From the IMG/VR virus record IMGVR_UViG_3300022413_000352, positions 1 to 64,000 of that record: a stretch of DNA of 64,000 bases; one strand, given 5' to 3'. Positions within the stretch are counted from its first letter, which is position 1, and every line of letters begins with the position of its first letter. This document shows positions 40,179 to 48,742 of the stretch, one piece after another. Source of the DNA: a virus. The notes under the pieces are model-generated. The model made no database searches. It saw only the letters and a list, made by a program, of their open reading frames with translations, and had not been told where the DNA came from. Made by a program: the position numbers and the translations under genes.

Positions 40179-41957
40179 TTATCCACCGCTACAATTAGAC
40201 ACTGTTGGGTATGGATTTATGTTTTCCATCTGTCCAAATTGAAATAAAATCCCGGGCATGTGGCACCAAGCCGCTTCATATCCTGTCCCGCAGCCACCCG
40301 ATGAGTTAGGGTTTGACAGATACCCCGGCCCACCCCCCGTGTGCTTATATCCGTTCAGTAGGGTTGTATCTTGATAGTAGCGGTTACCGACGGCTGAGAT
40401 AATGTCGTTCACATGTTTAGTGTTTGTTGCGCCTTGTACGCCCGTACTCGTAAAGTCGCTGCAATCCCCATCAATTCGGTAGCGTGCGTCTGTCGCCTTT
40501 CCCGCGTCATCAGTCCCGTAAATGACAACAGTTCCATCCACTAATTTGTGCAGATACTGAAGGGCAAGTTTTAGGCTTTTTGGTCCGCCAAGATTGTGGG
40601 GGTAGCCGTCAGTAGTTGAGTAATCATATAAAGAAGTGTCACCAGTACGGGCGAAGGCTTCGGCTATATAGCTTGCTGGGCCTAGCACATTGGCGGGGTA
40701 GTAAAAACCCTTACACGGGTTTACGTTCAGTCCGTCTTCAAACCTGTCATTCCAACGGTAGGTGTCCCCTATCGCACCTGAAGGGTACATCCCATATCGT
40801 ACCATCTCGAAGAACCAACGCTTACCCAACTCTTTTAGATATGTATTGTCTAGTAAGATGCCAACAAGGGCAAAGTGTACGGTACCGCCCGCAGACTGGT
40901 TAGCCCATGATCCTTGTCCCCATGACCAAAAATTTCCCCCAAAATATAAATTATAGGCTGGGTCTTGGGGGGTGCCATCTTCGTCATAATTGTCAGCATT
41001 ACGATTTGGAAATCGTTTTTCTGCCCGAGAGATGCGCTCATGTCGCTCAAATCGTAAGCCACCCTTCAGAAACCACGCATCAATCGTGTTTCGATCAGGT
41101 GTGGGAATATAGTTGCGAATATAGCTATATCCGATCACCAATTTAGTCAGCCACGCATGGATACGTAAATAGGGATGAGTTCCATATTTTGGTGTTTCTT
41201 CCAGAATAGCAAGGCATGTGGCCCCACTCCATAAACTCGTGCTAGCCCAGTCTGTTCCGGTTGTTCCCGCTTGGGTAAGTAATTGATCTTTTACGGCATC
41301 TCTGTATGTGGTATTGCCCGTGACGGCAAAATAGAATGCGGCGTCTTTTAACTCTTTACCCGTACCAAATCCGAGCCCTGAAGTCTCGGTTGTATCGTAG
41401 CATGTGCCTGTCGTATTACCAGCCCAACCTGAGGCGCTTGGTGTTGCCAGGAAATCTGAAGCCCTAGACACAATCCGATCCCAGTCACCAGGGCTGTTTG
41501 TACTCACATCACCTGCTGTTTTGTAAGGTCCAGACGTTGATCGTGATAACCATTCTGTCACCTCTGCCTCTGTATGAAACATCCCTAAATAGGCAGGGTC
41601 GAGCGTTTTGGCATATTGTATGGTAGCACATGCCGATTCATTGTCGGCTGCATCCTTAGCGGTCACACAGTATGAATACGTGGTGTTATTAGGGCGTCCT
41701 GTGTCGCTGTATGCTGTTGTTGGGTGACTGACGGATGTCGCCTCGGTGGTAGGTGTGCAAATTCCTTGACATCTTTTTACTGAGTAACTCGTGACCCCTA
41801 CAGCGTCTGTCGAGGCATCCCAATCTAAGTCAAGTTGAGTCTTGGATATCGGGGTAACAACAAAATTTCCAGGCACCGTTGGCGCAGTAACGTCTTGACC
41901 GAAAGCGCTCAGTGGGAAAAGAACAAGCGCAGCGATGAATAGCCGAGTGATGATCAT
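40179..41957 (-). CDS. Secreted FN3 plus alginate-lyase-like polysaccharide-degrading protein
   Basis: A 592-residue protein with a signal peptide (MIITRLFIAALVLFPLSAFG). Residues about 24-120 are an FN3 domain (APTVPGNFVVTPISKTQLDLDWDASTDAVGVTSYSVKRC). The rest is helical and Trp/Tyr-rich, resembling (alpha/alpha)6 polysaccharide lyases: 'DWDRIVSRASDFLATPS', 'ELKDAAFYFAVTGNTTYRDAVKDQLL', 'WLTKLVIGYSYIRNYI'. Tyr/His/Arg-rich stretches could hold the active site but cannot be assigned. It is transcribed divergently from the T4SS cluster. Alginate or another surface polysaccharide is the likely substrate; this is inferred. Confidence 0.65.
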   Translation of the reverse strand: MIITRLFIAALVLFPLSAFGQDVTAPTVPGNFVVTPISKTQLDLDWDASTDAVGVTSYSVKRCQGICTPTTEATSVSHPTTAYSDTGRPNNTTYSYCVTAKDAADNESACATIQYAKTLDPAYLGMFHTEAEVTEWLSRSTSGPYKTAGDVSTNSPGDWDRIVSRASDFLATPSASGWAGNTTGTCYDTTETSGLGFGTGKELKDAAFYFAVTGNTTYRDAVKDQLLTQAGTTGTDWASTSLWSGATCLAILEETPKYGTHPYLRIHAWLTKLVIGYSYIRNYIPTPDRNTIDAWFLKGGLRFERHERISRAEKRFPNRNADNYDEDGTPQDPAYNLYFGGNFWSWGQGSWANQSAGGTVHFALVGILLDNTYLKELGKRWFFEMVRYGMYPSGAIGDTYRWNDRFEDGLNVNPCKGFYYPANVLGPASYIAEAFARTGDTSLYDYSTTDGYPHNLGGPKSLKLALQYLHKLVDGTVVIYGTDDAGKATDARYRIDGDCSDFTSTGVQGATNTKHVNDIISAVGNRYYQDTTLLNGYKHTGGGPGYLSNPNSSGGCGTGYEAAWCHMPGILFQFGQMENINPYPTVSNCSGG

Positions 41958-42002
41958 ATGCACGCCATCCTTTTGAAATTACAGTGTGACTTACTACTAT
42001 AT

Positions 42003-42030
42003 TTTATATGGCTAATACAAAAGGATGCAA
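42003..42030 (-). promoter_or_regulatory. Sigma70-like promoter for the lyase gene
   Basis: TTGCAT and TATAAA with a 16-base spacer on the minus strand, about 45 bases before the lyase start. The XRE gene starts about 80 bases away on the other strand, so the promoters of both are close enough for shared control. Confidence 0.45.
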
Positions 42031-42108
42031 ACATTTACTACTCAATATTTTAGTTGTTTACCTACGCTTTTTGTGGTACCATTTTATACATTAGAGAAAG
42101 GTTTTCCT

Positions 42109-42321
42109 ATGACATTGGGTGAACGTCTACGGTTGTTACGTATGAGCCATGGATTGACACAAAATGACCTTGCACGTTTAGCTGGTGTAACACGTCCGTT
42201 GATAAGTCGTCTAGAGCGGAACCAACGGGCTGGGATAAACCTTAAAACCGCAAGGTTATTGGCTCAAGCAATGAACATATCCATTGACGAGCTAGTGGGT
42301 GATTCTCAAATAGTAGATTAA
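42109..42321 (+). CDS. XRE-family transcriptional regulator
   Basis: A 70-residue HTH protein: 'LGERLRLLRMSHGLTQNDLARLAGVTRPLISRLERNQRAGINLKTARLLAQAMNISIDELV', the complete XRE/Cro-CI fold with no extra domain. GAAAGG lies before the ATG at 42109. It stands at the head of the T4SS cluster and divergent from the lyase gene, so it is the likely repressor of one or both. It could equally be a phage immunity regulator. Confidence 0.85.
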   Translation: MTLGERLRLLRMSHGLTQNDLARLAGVTRPLISRLERNQRAGINLKTARLLAQAMNISIDELVGDSQIVD

Positions 42322-42323
42322 TA

Positions 42324-42386
42324 CTGCTGACCAGGAGCTACATGCCTGCAAAACCCGATCAGCAGCAAAGTAGAGTCTAAAGACTC
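42324..42386 (+). promoter_or_regulatory. Two hairpins in the pilin gene leader
   Basis: CTGCTGA (42324-42330) can pair with TCAGCAG (42359-42365), and GAGTCT with AGACTC around AA (42373-42386). They lie between the regulator stop and the GGAG before the pilin gene. They could limit read-through or stabilise the pilin message. Confidence 0.4.
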
Positions 42387-42414
42387 ATCTCATGATATCA
42401 CAAGGAGTTACTCA

Positions 42415-42852
42415 ATGCACCAGTCTCGTAGCATCACATCTATCAACACCCTAATAGTGATCGCATCAATCATTCTAGTTGATACCGCCCTCGCATCCAC
42501 AGGTGTGACGCCATCTCCGGGGCAAACCCCAGCTGCTGCTCAAACTGTGTTCTCAAGCTGGGATAGTATCGTGTCTTCAAATGTGATTCCATTGGGTGCA
42601 TTAGCTGTCGGTATTGCTGCCATTTTTGCTGGCATTCGAGCTGGCAGTGGTGGACTTATTGGTGGTGGAATCATTGGGTTATTGGCTGCCATTCTTATGA
42701 CAGCGCTACCTGCAATTGTTCAGGAAGGCGCAGCTGGTGCCTCATGGGGATTAGCCGCATCGGCACAGAGTAACATCCTCACAACCCTGCTGCCGTTCAC
42801 TCTCGCGGTTCACGCCGTCGTGCGATACACCCGCCAGCGCTTGTTGGTATAG
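42415..42852 (+). CDS. VirB2/TraA-like conjugative pilin
   Basis: A 145-residue precursor with a long signal peptide (MHQSRSITSINTLIVIASIILVDTALA). Two hydrophobic segments follow (NVIPLGALAVGIAAIFAGIRAGSGGLIGGGIIGLLAAILMTALPAIV), as in VirB2/TrbC pilins. Gly-rich spacing between the two helices is typical. Next to a VirB3-like gene it is the expected major pilin of the T4SS. AAGGAG precedes the ATG. A third hydrophobic stretch near the C-terminus is longer than in most pilins. Confidence 0.75.
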   Translation: MHQSRSITSINTLIVIASIILVDTALASTGVTPSPGQTPAAAQTVFSSWDSIVSSNVIPLGALAVGIAAIFAGIRAGSGGLIGGGIIGLLAAILMTALPAIVQEGAAGASWGLAASAQSNILTTLLPFTLAVHAVVRYTRQRLLV

Positions 42853-42854
42853 CT

Positions 42855-43175
42855 ATGGCATCTGCACTATGGAACAGCGCCCCAACACAGCAAGACGAGC
42901 CGTTGACGATCTTTGGTGGTTTGCGTGCAGTTGACGCTGCGCTCACGTTCTTTACGTTCTTCAGTTCATACATGTTACTACAGGCATTTACCACCTTGAG
43001 ATACCTACTCGTGTTTGGGTCCGCCATCGGACTCAGTATCGCGTTCTATCTCGCGCTGTTAGGTGTCAGGCAGATTGGCCCCGACGGGTTTCATTGGTCG
43101 TTTCTGCACTGGTTTGGCGTTATACCGATTCGTGGCGCAGTACCAGCCAAAGGTGTAAAGCATGAACCTTTTTAA
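42855..43175 (+). CDS. VirB3/TraL-like inner membrane protein
   Basis: A 106-residue protein. It has a soluble N-terminus (MASALWNSAPTQQDEPLTIFGGLRAVDAALTFF) and two close membrane segments (FFTFFSSYMLLQAFTTLRYLLVFGSAIGLSIAFYLAL). Length, topology and position right after the pilin gene fit VirB3/TraL, which works with the VirB4 ATPase in pilus assembly. It starts three bases after the pilin stop and overlaps the next gene by 14 bases. Confidence 0.7.
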   Translation: MASALWNSAPTQQDEPLTIFGGLRAVDAALTFFTFFSSYMLLQAFTTLRYLLVFGSAIGLSIAFYLALLGVRQIGPDGFHWSFLHWFGVIPIRGAVPAKGVKHEPF

Positions 43176-43359
43176 TACTATCGATTTGGGATATGCGATT
43201 GTTGTTGCGGGTGCTATTAGCCTTGGGATGTCTATTGCGTTAACGGCATTTGCCGCAGTGTCTATCGTGTTCAGATTAGGCATCGGGATTATCATGGGGC
43301 TGATCGTTTTGCGCCTCTTAGAAGCGATTGCAGCGGGAGACGTCCATGGACTTATTTGA
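43162..43359 (+). CDS. Small two-helix membrane protein of the T4SS cluster
   Basis: A 65-residue protein with two hydrophobic helices (LGYAIVVAGAISLGMSIALTAFAAVSIVF and GIGIIMGLIVLRLLEAIAA). It overlaps both neighbours and so is coupled between TraL and TraE. A homologue in known systems was not recognised; it could be an extra pilin-like or scaffold subunit. Confidence 0.55.
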   Translation: MNLFNTIDLGYAIVVAGAISLGMSIALTAFAAVSIVFRLGIGIIMGLIVLRLLEAIAAGDVHGLI

Positions 43360-44011
43360 CACGTCTGCACCCCGTGAACATGCTAGAGCAATAGTGCTTA
43401 TATTTGCGCTAGTGCTCAGTATTGCAGGTAACGTCGTATCAGTCTTCTGGTACGGCGGTAAGACGATTCACTATATCCCGGTGACGTCAACGGGTGAAGT
43501 GGGCGCGATGCAAACCAGTCGTCCAGGTGAATTCCCGGTATCCATTCAACGCAACGTGGCAGAGCTAGTCGTCCTTACACTGGGCAACACGACGTCAGAT
43601 AGCCTGATGGCGTCAATCCAAACGGTGCGCCCTTACCTTAGTCCTGCAACTTACACCGCGTTACATGCTCAAGGGACATCCGAAGTAAGCCCTATGCAAA
43701 CCGCTGATATCTCAATCATGACGACTGATCTCAAGCTAGAAAACGTCGCTCCGGTTGGCTTGCTTAGGCGGTTTCGGTTTAGCGCCATGCGTCGTATGTA
43801 TAGCTACGGTATGGCGCTCGATCCTCACCCAGTAACGGTTGTTGTTGACGTTATGCCGCCGCAGGTGGGCACAGGGCTCGCAAGCTCATTGCAGGTATCT
43901 CATATCGCGTGGCCAGAACTGAAAATCAAGGATGGCAGCTTTCAAGATTTCAGTTTTACCGAACAATTAATCAATGCACATGTGCCATTTAGACGCGGAG
44001 TAACAAAGTGA
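43346..44011 (+). CDS. TraE/VirB8-like T4SS protein
   Basis: A 221-residue protein with a cytoplasmic start, one N-terminal membrane segment (AIVLIFALVLSIAGNVVSVFWY) and a periplasmic domain. Its 'VAELVVLTLGNTTSDSLMASIQTVRPYLSPATYTAL' resembles TraE of F-type systems. The order L-(small)-E-K-B matches F plasmid order. It should form part of the inner membrane complex. GGGAG precedes the ATG at 43346. Confidence 0.75.
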   Translation: MDLFDTSAPREHARAIVLIFALVLSIAGNVVSVFWYGGKTIHYIPVTSTGEVGAMQTSRPGEFPVSIQRNVAELVVLTLGNTTSDSLMASIQTVRPYLSPATYTALHAQGTSEVSPMQTADISIMTTDLKLENVAPVGLLRRFRFSAMRRMYSYGMALDPHPVTVVVDVMPPQVGTGLASSLQVSHIAWPELKIKDGSFQDFSFTEQLINAHVPFRRGVTK

Positions 44012-44748
44012 TAAAACGCGGAGGGTTAGCAGCTCTTTTTCTGTGCATACTCACTACGACTCTATCCGCTCATGAAATCGAAGTGATGTATGATCGCCAA
44101 GACGCCGTTAAAGTTGCCGTTCACTATAAGAAAATGACAACGATCGCCTTTTGGGATGTGGTCGCCAACGTGAGCACTACGATACCAGCAACGACGTTAG
44201 ATATTCGCAAAGACGAGTTGTTCCCACATACGATTACCCTGTCCAATCTGAAAAAAAAGACGACTGGCACGGTATACGTAACGCTCGCTAGCGGGGTTGT
44301 GGTTCATATCGACATCCGGTACTGGGGTAGGATCACTCAGAAAGTTATTGTCAAAGACGCCCGTACAGAAGCTCAGAAGGCTGTACAACAAGCCAAAGCC
44401 AAAACCGGCATGACGATAGACGAGCGCACTCTTCGGACACTGTGGGCTGTCCAGTGGGGCCTGAAGACGGATACGAGCGTACAAGTCACCAAACAAAGCC
44501 AACTACTCAACCGTAACGATCACCGTGAGGTCGTTTTGACCACAAGATACCAGACGGTGGGGTTTACTGGTTTTACTCAGTCTATCCACAACCGATCGTC
44601 TGAGCCAATCCAGATACACCCGGCAACCGTTACAACCGATTGTGATCTATTCAGTGTGAGCGTCGAAGGCGCGTATACGGTGCAGCCAGGACAACGGGCT
44701 GTGGTTCACATCGTATGCAAGGGAGCCACTCATGCCACGTTTCGCTGA
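44008..44748 (+). CDS. TraK/VirB9-like outer-membrane complex protein
   Basis: A 246-residue protein with a signal peptide (MIKRGGLAALFLCILTTTLSA). An N-terminal secretin-like beta domain follows (PHTITLSNLKKKTTGTVYVTLASGVVVHIDIRYWG), then 'IVKDARTEAQKAVQQAKAKTG'. The C-terminal beta part (TRYQTVGFTGFTQSIHNRSSEPIQI...) suits a TraK-like fold. Its ATG overlaps the TraE stop, and its end overlaps TraB by 17 bases. It is expected to build the outer-membrane channel with TraB and TraV. Confidence 0.75.
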   Translation: MIKRGGLAALFLCILTTTLSAHEIEVMYDRQDAVKVAVHYKKMTTIAFWDVVANVSTTIPATTLDIRKDELFPHTITLSNLKKKTTGTVYVTLASGVVVHIDIRYWGRITQKVIVKDARTEAQKAVQQAKAKTGMTIDERTLRTLWAVQWGLKTDTSVQVTKQSQLLNRNDHREVVLTTRYQTVGFTGFTQSIHNRSSEPIQIHPATVTTDCDLFSVSVEGAYTVQPGQRAVVHIVCKGATHATFR

Positions 44749-45871
44749 GGCTTTCCTAAGGCTACTTTCTCACTGGATCACAGTTGTTGTCGGTATCGTG
44801 GTGATTACAGCAGCCGTGTTTGTCTATAACCGATCTGCTCAGAGCCAGGATACAACACCCTTAGCAACCTATCACACCGGTGGGTTGGCACCCAGTGAAG
44901 ACGCCGGTATTTTGGGCGGGATAGCGGCTCAACAACAAAAAACGGACGTGCTGACACGGCAACTACACGACATGAAAGCGAAGCTAGAGCAACTTGAGCG
45001 CAAACCCGATCCCCCATCGAACACTAAAGCGAATCAGTTGTTGCGGGAACAACTCAGAGCACTACAAGCCCAAGTCGCGCAAAACAACGCGCTTCGCAAT
45101 AGGTCTACCCCGGCGCAGCTACCCCCTCAACCTCCGCCTGTTTCTGTGAGGGTTATTCAGGGTTCCCGCGCAGGCGTCACAGTGTCTAACCGGATTCAAG
45201 TAGCTGGAAATCGCGCTGCATCACCCACAGCACCTGCACCGTACTTACCCCCACAATCGTTTGCTAGGGGGCGCGTTAAGGATGGCTATACTGGACTCGC
45301 CAGTATCGAAACTTTCCCGGTGACGATTGAGGTAACATCCGCATTTAATGCGCCAAACGGGCACACTGTCCCACTCACGGGCTGCCGGTTTGGCGCGACT
45401 TCGACGCCTGAAGAACTGACGGCACGCGGGCGCTTAGCCCTAACCCGGATCACCTGCGTCAATGCCAACGGGATCACCATTGAACGTCCGATTTCAGGCT
45501 ATGTGACAGCCGCTGACAATATCAACGGACAGATTGCGCAAGTCTTTTGGCACGAGAGAGAAGTGGTGGCGGCATTCGCTAAGAGTGCGGTTCCGGCTGC
45601 TCTGGTCTCTCTCTTTAAAGAAACCCGCCGAGTGGTGGATGTTGCGACGCTTACTGGCGTTCTGGTGCAGTCGAGCAACACCGTAGCTCAAGAAGTGGCG
45701 GGGCGGATGGCGGATATCTACTTAGATAAGGCTGAGAAACTGGCGTCACCCATTATCTGGGTAGCGCCTGACACACCCATTTACATTTACATCACGCAAG
45801 GGGCACGGCTTGATGGGCTTCAAACAATCGAACCCACACGTGAGCCACTAGCCCGGAGGATTTTGAAATGA
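44732..45871 (+). CDS. TraB/VirB10-like channel scaffold protein
   Basis: A 379-residue protein with an N-terminal membrane segment (HWITVVVGIVVITAAVFVYN), a coiled coil (LTRQLHDMKAKLEQLERKPD...LREQLRALQAQVAQNN) and a Pro-rich stretch (PAQLPPQPPPVSV). A C-terminal VirB10-type barrel follows (IEVTSAFNAPNGHTVPLTGCRFGATS... YIYITQGARLDGLQ). The architecture is the energy-transducing scaffold that links the inner and outer membranes. The lengths and order match F-type TraB. Confidence 0.85.
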   Translation: MPRFAEAFLRLLSHWITVVVGIVVITAAVFVYNRSAQSQDTTPLATYHTGGLAPSEDAGILGGIAAQQQKTDVLTRQLHDMKAKLEQLERKPDPPSNTKANQLLREQLRALQAQVAQNNALRNRSTPAQLPPQPPPVSVRVIQGSRAGVTVSNRIQVAGNRAASPTAPAPYLPPQSFARGRVKDGYTGLASIETFPVTIEVTSAFNAPNGHTVPLTGCRFGATSTPEELTARGRLALTRITCVNANGITIERPISGYVTAADNINGQIAQVFWHEREVVAAFAKSAVPAALVSLFKETRRVVDVATLTGVLVQSSNTVAQEVAGRMADIYLDKAEKLASPIIWVAPDTPIYIYITQGARLDGLQTIEPTREPLARRILK

Positions 45872-46329
45872 TACGGTATCTGATTCTCATTCTAGGCGTA
45901 CTCGCTTTAATGCCAGCTTGTGCCAAGTACAATACTCATCTTGGGCGGGTGAATCACGACAACAGCCCATTCACGTCGTCACAACAGGGCGCTGCAAGCG
46001 TGTCGTACGGCGGTGCGCCTATCAATATCGTGCCCCAATTGGTTTTGCCCATTACTCGTACTGTTTGGATCAAAGGGCATCGACGCCCGAATGGCGATTA
46101 CGTAGGTGATTACCCCCTGACAATCGTATTTACACAGGGGCAATTTGAGCACGTACAGAAACAGAACCCAGTCATTCCGCAATCTATTTCACTAGCTGAT
46201 GGTTACCACGAACCAGGCAAGGCAATAACGGATCGCCTACCGACTATGACGTTACCTACAGGTGCCCAGTTACAGGGTGTCATTGAAGCCACCAAATCGC
46301 GATTAGGGGCTGCCAATGATACCAAGTAA
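45868..46329 (+). CDS. TraV-like lipoprotein
   Basis: A 153-residue protein with a lipoprotein signal ending in LMPAC (Cys18). TraV is the outer membrane lipoprotein of F-type T4SSs and forms the pore with TraK and TraB. The gene order here is TraB-TraV-TraC. Similarity beyond the lipobox, size and position is weak, so the name is from context. It overlaps the preceding and following genes by a few bases. Confidence 0.65.
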   Translation: MIRYLILILGVLALMPACAKYNTHLGRVNHDNSPFTSSQQGAASVSYGGAPINIVPQLVLPITRTVWIKGHRRPNGDYVGDYPLTIVFTQGQFEHVQKQNPVIPQSISLADGYHEPGKAITDRLPTMTLPTGAQLQGVIEATKSRLGAANDTK

Positions 46330-48742
46330 TATGTTGCTACCCTATGGCACGATGCTGGACGACAAAGGTATTGTGTTGCTTCACAGACCTGCTAAGTTTG
46401 GACCGCTTAGCCGATTTGCCTTAGGTTGTGTGTTTGAGGTAACGCCCCTGGATATCGATCTACTTTCAGAAAGCGAAGTGGAACGAGCAGCGGCAGACGT
46501 CAAAGCGCTTATCTTAAACTTGAAGCCGTCGGCAATCCTAGACGTACGGTTGGATATGCGCCCCATTACGAACGTTCCGGCATGGGACAAGGCTCACGAA
46601 ACGCAGCATGATCCCGATACACAGCTTGTGCGTGAGCACATTGCCAATGGGATGCCCCACACGCCAGGCGCTAGCCCGATGCGGCTTACTGAGTGTAAAG
46701 TGACGATTGGCTACCGCTACCCTCTTAAAGGCAATACCCGGCAGATACGCCAAATCTTAGACGTCCTAGCTCAGATTAAACCGTGGGGTAATGCGGCAGC
46801 GGCAACGGTATTGAAAGAGCGCCTAGAAGCCGAGTTTAACGAACAGCTTGTGGCGTTTGAATCCACAGTTACCGGTATCGAGAGATCCTTGCGCCTATTG
46901 GATCTTACCCCGGTTCGACTGGATGGTACTGGGCTTATCAGTGCACTCAACCGGGCGGCGGGGCCAGATGCGACAGCGCCCACTGTGTACGACCCGGATA
47001 TGAGTATTGGTGAGCAAATACATGTACCGTACGATCTGGGTGATACAACTATAAAAACGGTCAATCATACCGCTACCGTCTACACGTTAGAGCGCAGTGC
47101 AGCCGATGCGTTTGCTGGCATTCTGGGCGCATGTCGCACGCCTGAGGTAAATGTACACGGGTTGCCACTCGGTGAATTGGGTACACCGCTCTCCATTGCA
47201 GTGACAATCATGGTTAAGGATCAAGCCAGGAAGCGTACCACGTTATCGCTCAAGCACAGTCTAGCAAACTTGCTCAAGGTGGGTGGGCTGGGTGAAGAAC
47301 GGAAAGACGCTGAACAGCAAGTAGACGCTCTCGGTGAACTCATTGCAGCCATGGCAGACGGTAGTGAGCAAGTACACGACGCGATGGTAAGTGCAGTGCT
47401 GTGGACCCGAAATGGTGAGACCCTCACTGATAGTCTATTTCAGAAAATGTCGTTGGACATGGCGATACACTGGTATAAAGAGCCGTTTATCGCCAGCACG
47501 TTATTCTTACGTGGTTTACCGATTGGGTGTGATCCCGGCTTTCCAAATGAAAACTTCGTGCGTCGCTCACGTCAGATTGCGACTCGTACACTTGCCCGCT
47601 TAGTGCCGCTGTGGGGCGCATTCCAGGGAAGCCGAACCCCAACCGCGCTTTATGTGAACCGTCGCGGCGAGCCTGTGTTCTTTGATTTGTTCGATCGCAC
47701 GGGTACCCCTCATATGACGATTGTGGGCAAGTCCCGGCGGGGAAAGTCAGCTTTTCTCAATACCTATATTAATCAGATTAGCCCGGACGACTACCTCGTC
47801 TATATTCTTGATCGATATGGCTCATACGACGAAATGGCACGCCGTCGAAAGGGTAAGCTGGTTAAGTTTAACGCCACAACTCCAATTTGTATTGGTCCTA
47901 TGGAAGGCGCTTTAGACGCACGCCACTGTCAGCATATGGCAATGATTATTGAAGAAATGGCAATGGCAGGCTTTCAGGATCAACACGTAAGCCCGGACGA
48001 ACGAACGCTGATTGGTAATTACATTCAAGACTGGGCGCTCAAGGGGCCGACAGCTCAAACCATGTCTGACTTTGTGGCGTACTTAGGCAGCAATGGTGAT
48101 ACATTTGCCAGACAGCTACAACTACTACTAGGTCCGTATATCAAGGATGGACGGTATGCCCCGTTTATCGACGGACCCAATCAATTGGGCATTGCCGACA
48201 GCTCGTTTTGGGTAGCGGATATCGCCGGATTAGAGGACTTTCCCGAACTACAGTCGATCATTATCGCATCTCTATTTACCTCACTTGAGCGGCATATCAC
48301 AAACTCGGATCTAATGAATATCCGTAAAATTCTCGCAGCCGATGAGGTGTCTTTCCTGATACGCAACCCACAGGCGGCAGAGTTCTTGCGCAAGTTGGCT
48401 GTTGCTCTGGCGCGGTTTTTTGCGTCGTTTGTCCTGATCTCACAATCGATGAGTGATTTTTTAACCGATCTGGGATCAGCCGCTGTAAAGATGAGTGATA
48501 CCCATATCTTTTTTAACCTTGGACGACAAGAGCTTCATGAAATATCCGAAGTTTTTAAGCTGTCGGAGCACACGGCTGACTCAATTGTAAGCCTGCGTAA
48601 ATATGAGGATTGTTCAGAGTGTGTCATCCGCTTTGAAGAAGGTGAAGGCGGTGCGGGAATCATTCGCGTGGTACCGCCACCCGAGTTTATCCAAGCCATA
48701 GGGCAATCTGAAGCCCATAGAGCGGCCAGAGGAGTTGTCTGA
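46316..48742 (+). CDS. TraC/VirB4-type secretion ATPase
   Basis: An 808-residue protein. Walker A is 'IVGKSRRGKSAF' (about residue 470) and Walker B 'ILAADEVSFLI' (about 673), with 'LDRYGSYDEMARRRKGK' between them. The N-terminal half has the TraC-type region (ALDVRLD..., RQIRQILDVLAQIKPWG) and the C-terminal part the usual sensor stretch (LISQSMSDFLTDLG...AVKMSDTHIFFNLG). It powers pilus assembly and substrate transfer at the inner membrane. Length matches F TraC. Confidence 0.9.
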   Translation: MIPSNMLLPYGTMLDDKGIVLLHRPAKFGPLSRFALGCVFEVTPLDIDLLSESEVERAAADVKALILNLKPSAILDVRLDMRPITNVPAWDKAHETQHDPDTQLVREHIANGMPHTPGASPMRLTECKVTIGYRYPLKGNTRQIRQILDVLAQIKPWGNAAAATVLKERLEAEFNEQLVAFESTVTGIERSLRLLDLTPVRLDGTGLISALNRAAGPDATAPTVYDPDMSIGEQIHVPYDLGDTTIKTVNHTATVYTLERSAADAFAGILGACRTPEVNVHGLPLGELGTPLSIAVTIMVKDQARKRTTLSLKHSLANLLKVGGLGEERKDAEQQVDALGELIAAMADGSEQVHDAMVSAVLWTRNGETLTDSLFQKMSLDMAIHWYKEPFIASTLFLRGLPIGCDPGFPNENFVRRSRQIATRTLARLVPLWGAFQGSRTPTALYVNRRGEPVFFDLFDRTGTPHMTIVGKSRRGKSAFLNTYINQISPDDYLVYILDRYGSYDEMARRRKGKLVKFNATTPICIGPMEGALDARHCQHMAMIIEEMAMAGFQDQHVSPDERTLIGNYIQDWALKGPTAQTMSDFVAYLGSNGDTFARQLQLLLGPYIKDGRYAPFIDGPNQLGIADSSFWVADIAGLEDFPELQSIIIASLFTSLERHITNSDLMNIRKILAADEVSFLIRNPQAAEFLRKLAVALARFFASFVLISQSMSDFLTDLGSAAVKMSDTHIFFNLGRQELHEISEVFKLSEHTADSIVSLRKYEDCSECVIRFEEGEGGAGIIRVVPPPEFIQAIGQSEAHRAARGVV

